NCBI GenBank assembly: GCA_026706445.1
Contig: JAPOYT010000043.1
Location: 1 to 47,563 of the forward strand
DNA: 47,563 nt
Source of the DNA: Chloroflexota bacterium
GTDB lineage: Bacteria; Chloroflexota; Anaerolineae; Aggregatilineales; Phototrophicaceae
Reading direction: 5' to 3'
Under the pieces are notes generated by a model. That model worked only from the letters and a program-made list of their open reading frames with translations, did not search any database and was not told the origin of the DNA. The translations under genes were made by a program, and so were the position numbers. Of the stretch, positions 1 through 8,595 are shown one piece after another; position 1 is the stretch's first letter, and each line of letters opens with the position of its first letter.

Positions 1-149
1 ATTTCACACTTTTACGTGGCGATCGACGCGAAATGATTTTGGTGCGATTGCCCTGACGAAATCATCAACTCCATTTACATCAAAGGATATACATGTTATG
101 TTTTGGTTAAGTTACAATGCGTTGTCTTAGATTTTATGAGGAGACGAAA

Positions 150-827
150 ATGACCAAAGCACTACTTTTCTTTGTTTGCGCTTCAGTGATGTTCGCTCTT
201 GTTCCGCTGGCCGCGGCGCAGCCCCCCCCCGCAGATCTGCAACTGAAATGTGATGCCGACGGCTTGTTCTTTCAATGGCGCGCGGTCAAAAAAGCGCAAC
301 ATTATCGTTACCGGCTCGTAGCTGATGGCGAGCGCCTTATCAATTCCCGCACGAAAAAGACCAGTATTCACTTGGGCACCGGCGATCCGGGGCAAGAGTA
401 TACCGCTAGAGTTCGCGTCAAGAGAAATGGCAAACTATCCAAGTGGTCGAGTGTGAAAACGCAATGCCCGGCGGCCGCGCCGATTCTGGATCCCTCGGCC
501 ACGTTCACGATAAATGATATCGGTCGCCACCCCAAATACTGCGACTACGCAAACATTTGCGACTACGCAAGCGTTGAATGGAGTTGGAAGCATCTACCCG
601 CTTCTACAGCGTTTGTAGTCATCCTTATGCGTCCCGCAGAAGATTACTATCACAGTTGTGGCCGGGTTTTTTCTAGGACATACAGGCTGCCATCTGAAGG
701 TAAAGACGCGAAGGTCTACTACTCATTGTGCCCCGATACCAGCTACTATTGGGCATTCGCATTACAGGACACATCCGGACGCATAAAATTTCTGGAAGAG
801 GCGCGTTTTCGCACCTTGCCTAGCTGA
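150..827 (+). CDS. secreted protein with a fibronectin type III-like domain
   Basis: Protein of 225 residues. I chose the ATG at 150 because GAGGAG (138-143) precedes it at good spacing; an in-frame ATG at 117 lacks this. Residues 1-24 form a signal peptide: Lys near the start, a long hydrophobic stretch, and cleavage after Ala-Ala-Ala in LAAAQ. Residues about 30-105 look like an FN3-type beta sandwich, with a Trp-containing strand (FFQWRAV), a YRYRL strand and a YTARVRV strand. The C-terminal half is rich in Cys and Tyr (CDYANICDYA contains a short internal duplication) and may be a second beta domain with disulfides. No enzyme motif is visible. It stands alone, convergent with the DeoR-type gene. 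Its role is unknown; binding at the cell surface would fit an FN3 fold. Confidence 0.6.
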   Translation: MTKALLFFVCASVMFALVPLAAAQPPPADLQLKCDADGLFFQWRAVKKAQHYRYRLVADGERLINSRTKKTSIHLGTGDPGQEYTARVRVKRNGKLSKWSSVKTQCPAAAPILDPSATFTINDIGRHPKYCDYANICDYASVEWSWKHLPASTAFVVILMRPAEDYYHSCGRVFSRTYRLPSEGKDAKVYYSLCPDTSYYWAFALQDTSGRIKFLEEARFRTLPS

Positions 828-844
828 TAGTCAAGCCCGCGCCC

Positions 845-1648
845 TCAGCCACGCCTCTCCTCTAGCGGCTTCACCGGCGCGATATGAAGATCGATCCCGC
901 TATCGATGATGGCTCGCCGATGTGACTCCGAGATGCCATCATCCGTTACCAGCGTCCGGATCTGAGGCGACTGCAGCACTTGCGCCATGGCCGTGTAGCC
1001 GATTTTGCTCGAGTCGATGACGACGATAGTGGCTTCGGCTGAGCGACTCATAGCTTTTTTCACCGCCGTATCGAGCATCTGCGAATCGGCCAAGCCCGTC
1101 TGAATCGTGAAGCCGACCCCCGAGACGATTGCTTTACGGGCGAAGAAGTCCTCAAAAAAGCGCTCCGCGACCGGTCCGACGAAGGTCTGCGCCGTCGGGC
1201 TAAGCATGCCGCCGGTACATACAATCGAGCTATCGGTCAAATAGCGATGAAGCGCCTCAATCGTCCGAATGCTGTTGCTTGCGACTGTAAGGTTGCGCCG
1301 GTCTTGAAGATAGGGAATGATTGCCCGCACCGTCGTGCCCGAATCGAGAAATAGCACGTCGTCATCTTCGACGAAGTTGGCCGCGGCATACTTGCCGATC
1401 GCTCGTTTCTCCGCCGCGTAGATCGTCGCCCGTTCAATATGGTGTGTCTCATTCTGCTGAAATGAATCGCCATTATAAATGGCGCCACCGTGCGACATGG
1501 TGACGTAGCCGGCCTCTTGCAAGATCTTGAGATCGCGCCGGATGGTCATGGTCGAGACGTGATACCGCTGGGCTAAATCTACAATTGTATCGTTGCCGAC
1601 CTGTGCCAAGTGGCTGAGTAAGGCGCGGCGTCTGGCTTCCGGTAACAT
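845..1648 (-). CDS. DeoR-family transcriptional regulator
   Basis: Repressor of about 267 residues, the usual length for DeoR regulators. The N-terminal winged helix is clear: LAQRYHVSTMTIRRDLKILQ is the classic DeoR recognition helix region, followed by GYVTMSHGGAI. The C-terminal DeoRC sugar-phosphate sensor domain is seen in FLDSGTTV, NSIRTIEAL and VIDSSKIG. I prefer the ATG at 1648 because family members start just before the ALLSHL helix. A TTG at 1690 would add 14 residues without a better ribosome site. The gene lies downstream of, and on the same strand as, the MR/MLE and PhyH genes, so it may control that cluster through a phosphorylated or acidic sugar-like intermediate; this is inferred from context. 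An 8-bp palindrome TTACGTAA at 1773-1780 in its upstream region is a candidate operator, but weak. Confidence 0.9.
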   Translation of the reverse strand: MLPEARRRALLSHLAQVGNDTIVDLAQRYHVSTMTIRRDLKILQEAGYVTMSHGGAIYNGDSFQQNETHHIERATIYAAEKRAIGKYAAANFVEDDDVLFLDSGTTVRAIIPYLQDRRNLTVASNSIRTIEALHRYLTDSSIVCTGGMLSPTAQTFVGPVAERFFEDFFARKAIVSGVGFTIQTGLADSQMLDTAVKKAMSRSAEATIVVIDSSKIGYTAMAQVLQSPQIRTLVTDDGISESHRRAIIDSGIDLHIAPVKPLEERRG

Positions 1649-1917
1649 TCTGATCTGCTTTGTCTCCTTCGCTGCGCTGCCTGGTCTCAACCGGTGAAAG
1701 ACAAAACCGTTGGCAGGATCAGCCCCTGTGTGATTCTGGTATTTTCTGACAGTTTACGGTGCGCTCAAATTGTTACGTAAGTATTTCATGTCTGCAATAG
1801 TTGAGAACCACGAGCCATTCGGGTCAGTCGTTTAAGTTGGCAACGCTGACGGCGCCGAAGTTTCATATCCAGCAGTTGCTAGCAGCGCGCGCGGCCTGTC
1901 GCGCCGCCAGCCACGGA

Positions 1918-3066
1918 TTAGTCCACGCGATAACGCGTGATGGTAGATTCGTCGAGCGTTAGCGCCAAGCCCATTCCCTCGTTAGGCGTCAAGGCGCCAT
2001 CTTCGAATTGAATCGCTTCCCGCATGACCGAATGCCGCAGCGGATTGAATAGCTGATTGTATTCATAGATGAGGAAATTGGGCATGACGGCGCAGGCGGC
2101 GATCGCCGCGACGATGCCGATGCCGGCGCCGACGCCGTGCGGCGCGACTCGTATATTCTCCAGCAGCGCCATATCAGCCACCTTCATCATGCCGGTGATG
2201 CCGCCGCAGCGGGTGATATTGGGCATGATCACATCAACCGCTTCCGCTTTAAGCAGATCGCGGAACTGTACCCAGCTGCCCAGCCATTCGCCCGATACAA
2301 TCGGCAGATCGACCCGCCGCCGGATCCGCGCCAGATCATCCGCGTATTCCGGATGGACCGGCTCTTCCAGCCAATAGACGCCTGACTTGACCAACTCTTT
2401 CGCCAAGGCAATCGATTCGCTGACGGTATAAGCGCCATTGGCATCAACCAGCAGCTGGATATCCGAGCCGATGGCCGCGCGGACTGCCTCAACGTGCTCT
2501 AGATCCGTGCCGAGACCGCGTCCGATTTTGAGCTTGACGGCGCGAAATCCAGCGCGCAGGAATTCGCGCGCCTTCTCCGCCGAGTCATCGGGCGTCGCCA
2601 GGTAGGGGATTGGGCTGGCATAACAGTCGACCGTTTCGCGGACGGGACCGCCCAGCAGATTCACCAGCGAGTCGCCGTAGAGCTTGCCTCGGAGGTCCCA
2701 AAGCGCCATATCGACGCCGCTGATGCCCATAGGCGCGAAACGCATCTGCTCGTTCATCGCCATCCACAGGGCCTGATGATGCCGCGGGGTCGCGTGGACA
2801 CTGACCGGCCGATCGGCGCCGATCAGCATGGGCGCCAGCACTTCGTTAATATGCGCCGCCGTTCCGCGCGGACCGGGCCGTCCCATCGCTTCGCCGACGC
2901 CAATCAGTCCCTCGTCAGTTTCAATGCGCACGATGACCGCGCCCTGACCGAGCAGCGGGTTGTTCCTCATGCTGAAAGCGGGCTGGGAGAGCTCGGGCGG
3001 CACGATGTCCAGCGCGTCGGCGAAGGATGCGAAAAGGGGGATGGCTTCGACTTTGGTGATTTTCAA
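1918..3066 (-). CDS. mandelate racemase/muconate lactonizing enzyme family protein
   Basis: Enolase-superfamily enzyme of 382 residues, full length. It abstracts a proton alpha to a carboxylate, usually to dehydrate or racemise an acid sugar or related acid. Visible features are the Lys-x-Lys motif KLK (178-180), metal ligands D208 (VDANG), E234 (LEEP) and E260 (SGEW), and a His base at about 310 (APHGVG). KLK plus His suits the mandelate racemase or acid-sugar dehydratase branches; the substrate cannot be read from sequence. It starts with TTG at 3066, only 3 bases after the stop of the upstream PhyH gene, so the two are probably translationally coupled. Oddity: residues R86-T93 are encoded by a copy of repeat unit D (2788-2811). 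Without them the text reads LIGADPRHHQALW, the usual family pattern, so this looks like an in-frame insertion. Confidence 0.9.
   Translation of the reverse strand: MKITKVEAIPLFASFADALDIVPPELSQPAFSMRNNPLLGQGAVIVRIETDEGLIGVGEAMGRPGPRGTAAHINEVLAPMLIGADRPVSVHATPRHHQALWMAMNEQMRFAPMGISGVDMALWDLRGKLYGDSLVNLLGGPVRETVDCYASPIPYLATPDDSAEKAREFLRAGFRAVKLKIGRGLGTDLEHVEAVRAAIGSDIQLLVDANGAYTVSESIALAKELVKSGVYWLEEPVHPEYADDLARIRRRVDLPIVSGEWLGSWVQFRDLLKAEAVDVIMPNITRCGGITGMMKVADMALLENIRVAPHGVGAGIGIVAAIAACAVMPNFLIYEYNQLFNPLRHSVMREAIQFEDGALTPNEGMGLALTLDESTITRYRVD
2788..2811 (-). repeat. repeat unit D, copy 1, inside a coding region
   Basis: A 24-bp segment containing GGTCAGTGTCCACGCGACC on the minus strand. It differs by one base from the copies at 10028, 38010 and 41844. 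It adds eight codons (R P V S V H A T) to the MR/MLE gene and keeps the frame. Removing it joins Asp85 to Pro94, giving the L-I-G-x-D-P...L-W pattern expected in the family. Confidence 0.7.
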
Positions 3067-3069
3067 GGG

Positions 3070-3867
3070 TTATCCCAGCAGCGGATTCAATTCCGTCGCC
3101 GCCAGATCGCCCGGCTCGGTGCCCGGCAGCCAGTGGTCGCGGTCGTTGACGCGGTGTTTGTTGTCCAGCTCGCTGACCCGCGCGCCATCGGCGAAGTAAA
3201 TCACCGTCATCGCCGGGCGCAGAGAATCGGAGAAATTCGGCGGCGCTGAATGCAGCGTCCAGCCGCTGTGGAAGGTCGCCGAGCCCGCGCGCATCACCCG
3301 GGCTTGCCGCAGCTGGAAGCCCTTGCGCTCGACGAAGGCGCGCAGCTGCGTCTCCGATTCGTCGGAGATGGGGATATCGCCCAGGTAGCCTTCGACCTGC
3401 GAGCCGGAAGCGAAGCGCAGCGTGCCCATATCAGCGTCGATATCAGCCAGTGTCATCCACATGGTGATCGTGTTGCTGGTGGCCAGGGGCCAATAATGCT
3501 GATCTTGATGCCAAGGCGTGATGCCGCCGCCCGCCTCCTTGAACAGCGCCTGATCATGATAGAGGCGCACCCGCTCCACGCCCATCAGGCGCGCGGCGAT
3601 GCCGGCGAAGCGCTTCGCATGCGCATATTCCGCGACCACGGCGTTGTATTCCCACAGATTGGTCGTTTGCAGAAATGCCTTGCCGTAGGTGTCGCGGTCT
3701 TTCAGGGCGCGCGTCTCTTTGTTGCGCTGGGCGACGGTCTGTTCGATCGCCTCTTTGTAGGGCGGAATACAGGCTGCGTCGAGTACGCCTTCCAGCAGGA
3801 TATGACCATCGCGCTGGTATTGCGCGATCTGCTCGTCGGTGAGTGGATATACGGCATCCAGCATCAT
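3070..3867 (-). CDS. phytanoyl-CoA dioxygenase family protein (first of two)
   Basis: Fe(II)/2-oxoglutarate-dependent oxygenase of about 265 residues, a normal length for PhyH. The iron-binding H-x-D lies in PWHQDQHYW (near residue 120) and the distal His in TLHSAPPNFS (near 206), followed by an Arg (SLRPAM) for 2-oxoglutarate. AGGAG precedes both a TTG at 3873 and the ATG at 3867; I took the ATG. It is transcribed leftward between a second PhyH gene and the MR/MLE gene, with 3 bases to the latter, so an operon is likely. Bacterial PhyH enzymes hydroxylate many small molecules, and the substrate here is unknown. The linkage to an MR/MLE enzyme suggests catabolism of an environmental organic acid or osmolyte. 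Confidence 0.9.
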   Translation of the reverse strand: MMLDAVYPLTDEQIAQYQRDGHILLEGVLDAACIPPYKEAIEQTVAQRNKETRALKDRDTYGKAFLQTTNLWEYNAVVAEYAHAKRFAGIAARLMGVERVRLYHDQALFKEAGGGITPWHQDQHYWPLATSNTITMWMTLADIDADMGTLRFASGSQVEGYLGDIPISDESETQLRAFVERKGFQLRQARVMRAGSATFHSGWTLHSAPPNFSDSLRPAMTVIYFADGARVSELDNKHRVNDRDHWLPGTEPGDLAATELNPLLG

Positions 3868-3948
3868 ATTCAAGTTGCTCCTATGTGCGAAATCCCGTGT
3901 ACTTCAGAATTGCCAAGCTAATCTTGCAAAAGCATATTTGAGATGGCA

Positions 3949-3969
3949 GGGCGAGCCGCCGGCTCGCCC
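3949..3969. repeat. family A palindromic repeat
   Basis: A perfect palindrome between the two PhyH genes, with arms GGGCGAGCCG and CGGCTCGCCC around one base, followed by GTAC. It is one of about ten copies in the window that share the GGGCGA...TCGCCC ends. It could form a hairpin in the message between the two cistrons. Confidence 0.8.
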
Positions 3970-4062
3970 GTACACCGGTTGGACAATTTTGTGAATTCCA
4001 TTTATGCGGCTCTCATTCTCAATTTGTTCGTGGCGCCAAGTCTGCGTCTCCGTGGCCAAATG

Positions 4063-5097
4063 CTAATGATCGCGCTCGGCATCTGCGTGCGGCACCAGCA
4101 CCATGAAGCCGGCGCTGTCACCCATCATTGACTTTACGCGATTGTCGTCAAATCGCTCGCCATAGAGCTCGGGCGCGTTGGCGGCGCAGAGCGTGCCGAA
4201 CTTGGGCTGGGCGTAGGGCAGGTGGGTCGTGCCGCGCGCCAGAATATGCCGGTGATTGGTGGCGCCGGTGGCGTCAGCGTCTTCATAATGCGCGCGGTTG
4301 CTGCCGTGGTCCCAGGCGATGCGGGAACGGGCATTGCAGTAGTGGCTGACGAATGCGCGTCTCGGTCTGTTGGAGTTATTGGCCTGCGAGCGATGGAAGA
4401 CATGCCCGCCAAAGAAGACCACGTCGCCCGGCTCGGCATATATCGGCGCCTCCTCGTCGTATCGCAGCGCGACCTGCGCCAGCGTGTTGATCTCCACATC
4501 CGGATGGCTGACGCTTTTGACCGCTTCGATATCACGGAGGATCGTATCGCCTTGCTGCGTCACGCCATCGCAGTCGGGATAGATCGGCTCGTGCTGCGAG
4601 CCCGGTGTCATCCACAGGCAGCCATTCTCTTCGTCGGCCGGATCAATCGCCATCCAGGCGCCGATCAAGGTATCGGGCTGCGTCGGGATATAGTAGGAAT
4701 CCTGATGGAATCCCTGACCGCCTTGACCGGGCTGCTTGAAAAAGAGCATCGTCTGCAAGCCCAAGATATCGGGTCCGATCAAAGCCTCGAGCACATCGAC
4801 GATGCGCGGATGCAGCAGAAAGCGCTCAGCGAGCTCACAGGTGCGATGCGGCATGTGGATGCGGTCGTAGAAGTGGCGGCGTTCGGCCTCTGTGGCATCG
4901 TCGGCTGGCGAGGGCAAGCCGGGCATCACACGGCGCCCAGCCATCATATCATCGGTGAAATCCACCCATTCGCGCGCTTCTTCGGGCGCGACCAAGCCGC
5001 GGACGACCAGATAACCATCGCGGCGGAAAGATCGGTATTCTTCCACCCGCACTTGATAGGGCTCGTGTACGCGCGTTAGCGCTTCTGCTAATACCAT
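4063..5097 (-). CDS. phytanoyl-CoA dioxygenase family protein (second of two)
   Basis: Fe(II)/2-oxoglutarate-dependent oxygenase of about 344 residues, longer than its neighbour. The iron H-x-D is in GFHQDSYY (about 131-133) and the distal His in HVFHRSQANNS (about 235), with Arg residues just after (NRPRRAF) for 2-oxoglutarate. The ATG at 5097 has AGAGGT about 8 bases upstream; longer in-frame starts up to 5154 have no such site. It is the first gene of the leftward cluster PhyH, PhyH, MR/MLE, DeoR. About 200 bases with a family A palindrome separate it from the next PhyH gene. The two PhyH proteins share only motif-level similarity, so they probably act on different substrates or steps. Confidence 0.9.
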   Translation of the reverse strand: MVLAEALTRVHEPYQVRVEEYRSFRRDGYLVVRGLVAPEEAREWVDFTDDMMAGRRVMPGLPSPADDATEAERRHFYDRIHMPHRTCELAERFLLHPRIVDVLEALIGPDILGLQTMLFFKQPGQGGQGFHQDSYYIPTQPDTLIGAWMAIDPADEENGCLWMTPGSQHEPIYPDCDGVTQQGDTILRDIEAVKSVSHPDVEINTLAQVALRYDEEAPIYAEPGDVVFFGGHVFHRSQANNSNRPRRAFVSHYCNARSRIAWDHGSNRAHYEDADATGATNHRHILARGTTHLPYAQPKFGTLCAANAPELYGERFDDNRVKSMMGDSAGFMVLVPHADAERDH

Positions 5098-5304
5098 GAT
5101 TCTTACCTCTAATGCCATTTCTCGTTGCGCGGCCGCCATCCGCGCCGCTAACAATATATCTTGCAGCCTGCAAATTCTCGAGAGTTAGGTCGCGAGTGCG
5201 CGCCTCAGATTATTTTCAAGGCAGATATACAGCGTTATATTCCCAAAAACTCAGAAAATTTAGGAAAGTAATGAGTATCGGGAATTGCCGTTTTCCGCTC
5301 CTTA

Positions 5305-5616
5305 CTACTCGAAATAGCGGCCCAAGTTGCTTCGGGCGAAGAGAATCCGCACAATATAAATCTGGTCATCGACGTGTTGGTAGATTAGGTAGTGCTGCTC
5401 CAATTTGACTAGGAGTAGATCATTAGGGATTTCGTTATGCCGACGACCGATTCCTGGCATATCCCGGACGCGTTTGATGCCCTCAGCCAGCTTGCTTAGG
5501 TACGCGTCGACTTGATCTTCACCGAACTGATCGAAGGTATAGCGGCGAATATCTGCAAGGTCATTCCTGGCTTCCGGCGAAAACTTAACCGAGAGTATCT
5601 GCGGGTTGTTGGTCAT
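5305..5616 (-). CDS. RelE/ParE-family toxin
   Basis: Small protein of 103 residues with the ParE/RelE fold pattern: VKFSPEARNDLADIRRYT at the N-terminus, the central MPGIGRRHNEI, and C-terminal strands LIYQHVDDQIYIVRILFARS. ParE toxins poison DNA gyrase and RelE toxins cleave mRNA on the ribosome; the sequence alone does not separate them, though the helix pattern is more ParE-like. The gene overlaps the end of the upstream antitoxin gene by 32 bases, a typical toxin-antitoxin arrangement with coupled translation. Confidence 0.85.
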   Translation of the reverse strand: MTNNPQILSVKFSPEARNDLADIRRYTFDQFGEDQVDAYLSKLAEGIKRVRDMPGIGRRHNEIPNDLLLVKLEQHYLIYQHVDDQIYIVRILFARSNLGRYFE

Positions 5617-5884
5617 CGCTTATCGGAATGTTGGCTTCGTCTCGCTCTTGAGCCCAGCGTTTCGCGTCTTCGAGAAATGTATCTGGATTGAAGGGAATTC
5701 CTTCACCGTCTTTAAGCCGTTCTAGCGACCGGTGGCAACCGGCCCGAAATTCCGCTAGCTCACGCTTGCGTTTCTCATCATAAGTCGCGACTCCGTTCAG
5801 CCATTCTCCTACCGAAACGTTGGCGGCTTTTGCTCTCTCTCGAGCCAACTCCCAATCTTCCTCATACGTCATGCTCGGATGCAT
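5585..5884 (-). CDS. ParD-like antitoxin
   Basis: Protein of 99 residues starting at the ATG at 5884, which has AGAGGA about 7 bases upstream. A longer reading frame to 6046 exists, but its extra 54 residues look like non-coding sequence. The N-terminus (TYEEDWELARERAKAANVSVGEWL) resembles a ribbon-helix-helix or ParD-like DNA-binding and dimerising region; the acidic C-terminus would wrap the toxin. It lies directly upstream of, and overlaps, the ParE-like gene. Such antitoxins usually repress their own promoter, which would lie in 5885-6000. The family assignment rests mainly on position and general features. Confidence 0.7.
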   Translation of the reverse strand: MHPSMTYEEDWELARERAKAANVSVGEWLNGVATYDEKRKRELAEFRAGCHRSLERLKDGEGIPFNPDTFLEDAKRWAQERDEANIPISDDQQPADTLG

Positions 5885-6193
5885 CTTCAATCCTCTGCCG
5901 TCATTCTTCGACACTTGACCATTATACTCGATGATGGTTGCAATCCATCTTCGAAAACGAAGCGCCAATATGTAACGCATTGTATCCCAAAGTATCTTGT
6001 CGATGCTACAGTGCGGAAATGCCCACCGAATCATAGGACCAGGCATCTGTGACGTCGTTTAATATCAGTGTACTCGCTGGCTTATAGATTTGGCGCCGTT
6101 ATCTCGATTCGCCGCAACCCTCGTTTTTGCGATTGCCGCTTAATCGCTATACTAGCGGCAGTACGCGAGTGACCTGATGGAAAGGAACTCAAT
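5885..6193. other. intergenic region between divergent genes
   Basis: About 310 bases between the leftward toxin-antitoxin pair and the rightward aldo/keto reductase. It must hold both promoters. I see no repeat-family copy and no convincing gene; the readable leftward extension of the antitoxin frame lacks a ribosome site. Confidence 0.5.
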
Positions 6194-7234
6194 ATGGAAC
6201 AGCGCAGTTTCGGCAAAACGGATTTGACCTGCTCGGCGATAGGCTTCGGCACCTGGGAACTGGGCACGACGCAGTATGGCGATATCGACATTGACGAAGC
6301 CGTGCGCGCCGTTCACATGGCGATCGATCACGGCATCACGCTCTTCGACACAGCCGAAGTTTATGGTCCTTTCACATCGGAAGAGTTGCTGGCGCGCGGC
6401 TTGGGCGAACGCCGCAAAGACATCGTCCTGGTAACCAAGGTCGGCTTCGTCTTTCACGATGACCCAGCCATCGTTGGCGACGCCGCTATCGTCGGGCGAA
6501 ATGCCTCAGCCGCCTATATCACCGAGCGGACGGAAGGCTGCCTCAAGCGGCTGAATACCGATTATGTCGACCTCATGCTGATCCACTGGCCCGATCACAA
6601 GACGCCGCATGACGAAACGATCGGCGCCCTGGAAGCGATGAAGGCGGCCGGCAAGATACGTCACTACGGCGTCTCTAATTACGATGTGCCCATGATGGAA
6701 GCCTGCCAGCAGCACGGGAACTTGGCCGCCAACCAGGTCGGTTACAATTTGTTCGACCGGCGCATGGAATCAGCGGTCTTGCCCTATTGCCTGGAGCAAG
6801 GCATCGGCTTCATGGCTTATGGCAGTCTCGCCTTTGGCTTGTTGACCGGCGCGCTGAGGCCTGATACCGAATTCGCCGATAACGACTGGCGCGGGCGTGG
6901 CATGGCATTCGGATTGCCCCTGTTTACACGCGAGAATTATTTGAAGGAATTGCGTGTGACCGAGCGACTAAAAGAGTTGGCCTCAGCCCATGACAAGTCA
7001 GTGGCGCAATTGGCGCTCGCTTGGGTGTTGAGTCATCCAGCTGTGACGGTCGGCTTGGTGGGCATGCGAAACGAACGCGAACTGCAAGAGAATATCGCCG
7101 CCGTCGACTGGCGTTTGACCGACGCGGATCGCGCCGCGATCGATCAGATCTTCGCCGAAGAAGGCGCGCCAACCCATGCGGGATCCCGGCAGATGACGGA
7201 TACGTCCAAGGGCGGCGATTCTCACGCGGACTAG
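6194..7234 (+). CDS. aldo/keto reductase
   Basis: NADPH-dependent oxidoreductase of 346 residues with a TIM-barrel fold. The catalytic tetrad is visible: Asp and Tyr in LFDTAEVYGP, Lys in VLVTKVGF, and His in LIHWPDHKTP. The cofactor-binding C-terminal strand (AVTVGLVGMRNERELQENIAA) is intact. It matches the YajO/general stress protein-type group of bacterial aldo/keto reductases rather than a named pathway enzyme. The start at 6194 has GGAAAGGA upstream. It converges on the desaturase gene with only 22 bases between the stops. The role is likely reduction of aldehydes or ketones; the substrate is unknown. Confidence 0.92.
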   Translation: MEQRSFGKTDLTCSAIGFGTWELGTTQYGDIDIDEAVRAVHMAIDHGITLFDTAEVYGPFTSEELLARGLGERRKDIVLVTKVGFVFHDDPAIVGDAAIVGRNASAAYITERTEGCLKRLNTDYVDLMLIHWPDHKTPHDETIGALEAMKAAGKIRHYGVSNYDVPMMEACQQHGNLAANQVGYNLFDRRMESAVLPYCLEQGIGFMAYGSLAFGLLTGALRPDTEFADNDWRGRGMAFGLPLFTRENYLKELRVTERLKELASAHDKSVAQLALAWVLSHPAVTVGLVGMRNERELQENIAAVDWRLTDADRAAIDQIFAEEGAPTHAGSRQMTDTSKGGDSHAD

Positions 7235-7256
7235 CGCAGTCGCGCCAAGCCTACAC

Positions 7257-8429
7257 TTAACTTTCCTGCAAACCCGCCGGCGCCAACTCGCCGATTGAGC
7301 GCTCCAACTCGGTGGACGCGCGCGCGGGTCTATCTTCTTCTATCGGTTCTGGATTCGCAGTCGGCGGCAGCGGCGTGTCGTATTCGTAGCCGGGCTCGCG
7401 TCGCTGGCGGTCCCAGACCATGCGCATCTCTTGCCAGGCGCCAAGCAATGTTCGGGGCGCTGGCATATCGTCCTTGATTTCATGGTAGAGCTTGCTGAGA
7501 TTGTAACAGGGCACACCGGCGTACATGTGGTGCTCGATATGCCAGTTCATCCGCCAGTACAGGAAGGAAAACAGCGGGTTGATCTTGGTAGAGCGCGTAT
7601 TCTTGCGGAAATCGCGGCTATGTTCGCGCAAGCCGCAGTGCTGCGTCAGCCCGACAAAGTAGCTCAGCCAATTGCCGATGAACACCGCGACGGTGAAGAT
7701 CAACGGAAGAACCCACCAGCCGCTGACGATCGCTATCAGCAGAACGCCGCCGTGAAAGAGCAGCAAAATGCGGCACCATACGATCGACCGCCGATGCTGC
7801 TCAGGTTGATCCCTGTGCAAAGCCTTCAGCCATTCGTTAATTGGCGCCCGTTCATCTGATGGCACCCGTCCGACCGCTCCCAGTACTGTGATCACCAAGG
7901 TCGAGATAAGTCCGCCTTTGCCGAAGGTGCGTCCGCGTTCAGTGAGCAAATTGATGGTGAACAATTGCAGCATGAAGGTCGAAGCCAGCGATGGTTCCAA
8001 GGGCAGCAGATTCTCCCGGTCGCCTTCCGCGTGCAAGGTGTAGCGATGGTGATAGGTGTGGCTGCTGGCATAATCGAAATGGTCCCACCAGCCGATCAAG
8101 CTGAAGAAATATAGAAAGAATTTGTTTAGCCACTTGGTTTTGAATACCGTTCCATGTCCCAGTTCATGCGGCGCCGTGCCCGTGAAAAAGCTGGCGACTG
8201 TGCCATGGAAGAACAGCGCGATCAGCATCGCCAGCCACAATTCATTCCACCAAAAGCCAAAAACAAGCGCGCCAGTGAGGATGAATAGGGCGGTATGCCC
8301 GCCGGCTTGGAACCAGCCTTGCGCATCGCTACGACGCGAAAGCTCGCGCAGCCGCCCCGGCTTCATCGGGCAGCGATACCAATCGACGCGCAGCGTCTTG
8401 CGAACTTCAGAAAGGGGTTGATATGTCAT
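7257..8429 (-). CDS. fatty acid desaturase-like membrane di-iron enzyme (first paralogue)
   Basis: Membrane protein of 390 residues with the three histidine boxes of the desaturase/hydroxylase superfamily: HELGH (about 88-92), HTYHH (about 125-129) and HIEHH (about 297-301). Several hydrophobic helices lie around them (LFILTGALVFGFWW, LWLAMLIALFF, ILLLFHGGVLLIAIV). It uses di-iron and O2 to desaturate or hydroxylate a lipid chain or similar substrate. A clear paralogue lies at 38949-39962, sharing the VFKTxWLN, HHRYTLH and [16 protein letters not shown] segments. The C-terminus is longer and charged. Whether the product is a fatty acid or another lipid cannot be told. Confidence 0.88.
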   Translation of the reverse strand: MTYQPLSEVRKTLRVDWYRCPMKPGRLRELSRRSDAQGWFQAGGHTALFILTGALVFGFWWNELWLAMLIALFFHGTVASFFTGTAPHELGHGTVFKTKWLNKFFLYFFSLIGWWDHFDYASSHTYHHRYTLHAEGDRENLLPLEPSLASTFMLQLFTINLLTERGRTFGKGGLISTLVITVLGAVGRVPSDERAPINEWLKALHRDQPEQHRRSIVWCRILLLFHGGVLLIAIVSGWWVLPLIFTVAVFIGNWLSYFVGLTQHCGLREHSRDFRKNTRSTKINPLFSFLYWRMNWHIEHHMYAGVPCYNLSKLYHEIKDDMPAPRTLLGAWQEMRMVWDRQRREPGYEYDTPLPPTANPEPIEEDRPARASTELERSIGELAPAGLQES

Positions 8430-8595
8430 GGCAACACTCTGCTTAAGTCCCGCATCATTAATTGATTATATTCTAGCCTTAACTGCCGGATAATTCATCT
8501 TTAACCGCGCGCCGGCAGTATTTGTAGCGACGGATGGACATTCTATGTTACTATTGTAAGCGAGCAAAAACATAAGATGGAGGAAAGAGATCAAG

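Noticed and set aside
5885..6046. Longer N-terminus for the antitoxin
   Set aside because: The extra 54 residues do not look like a ribbon-helix-helix region, and the ATG at 5884 has the ribosome site.
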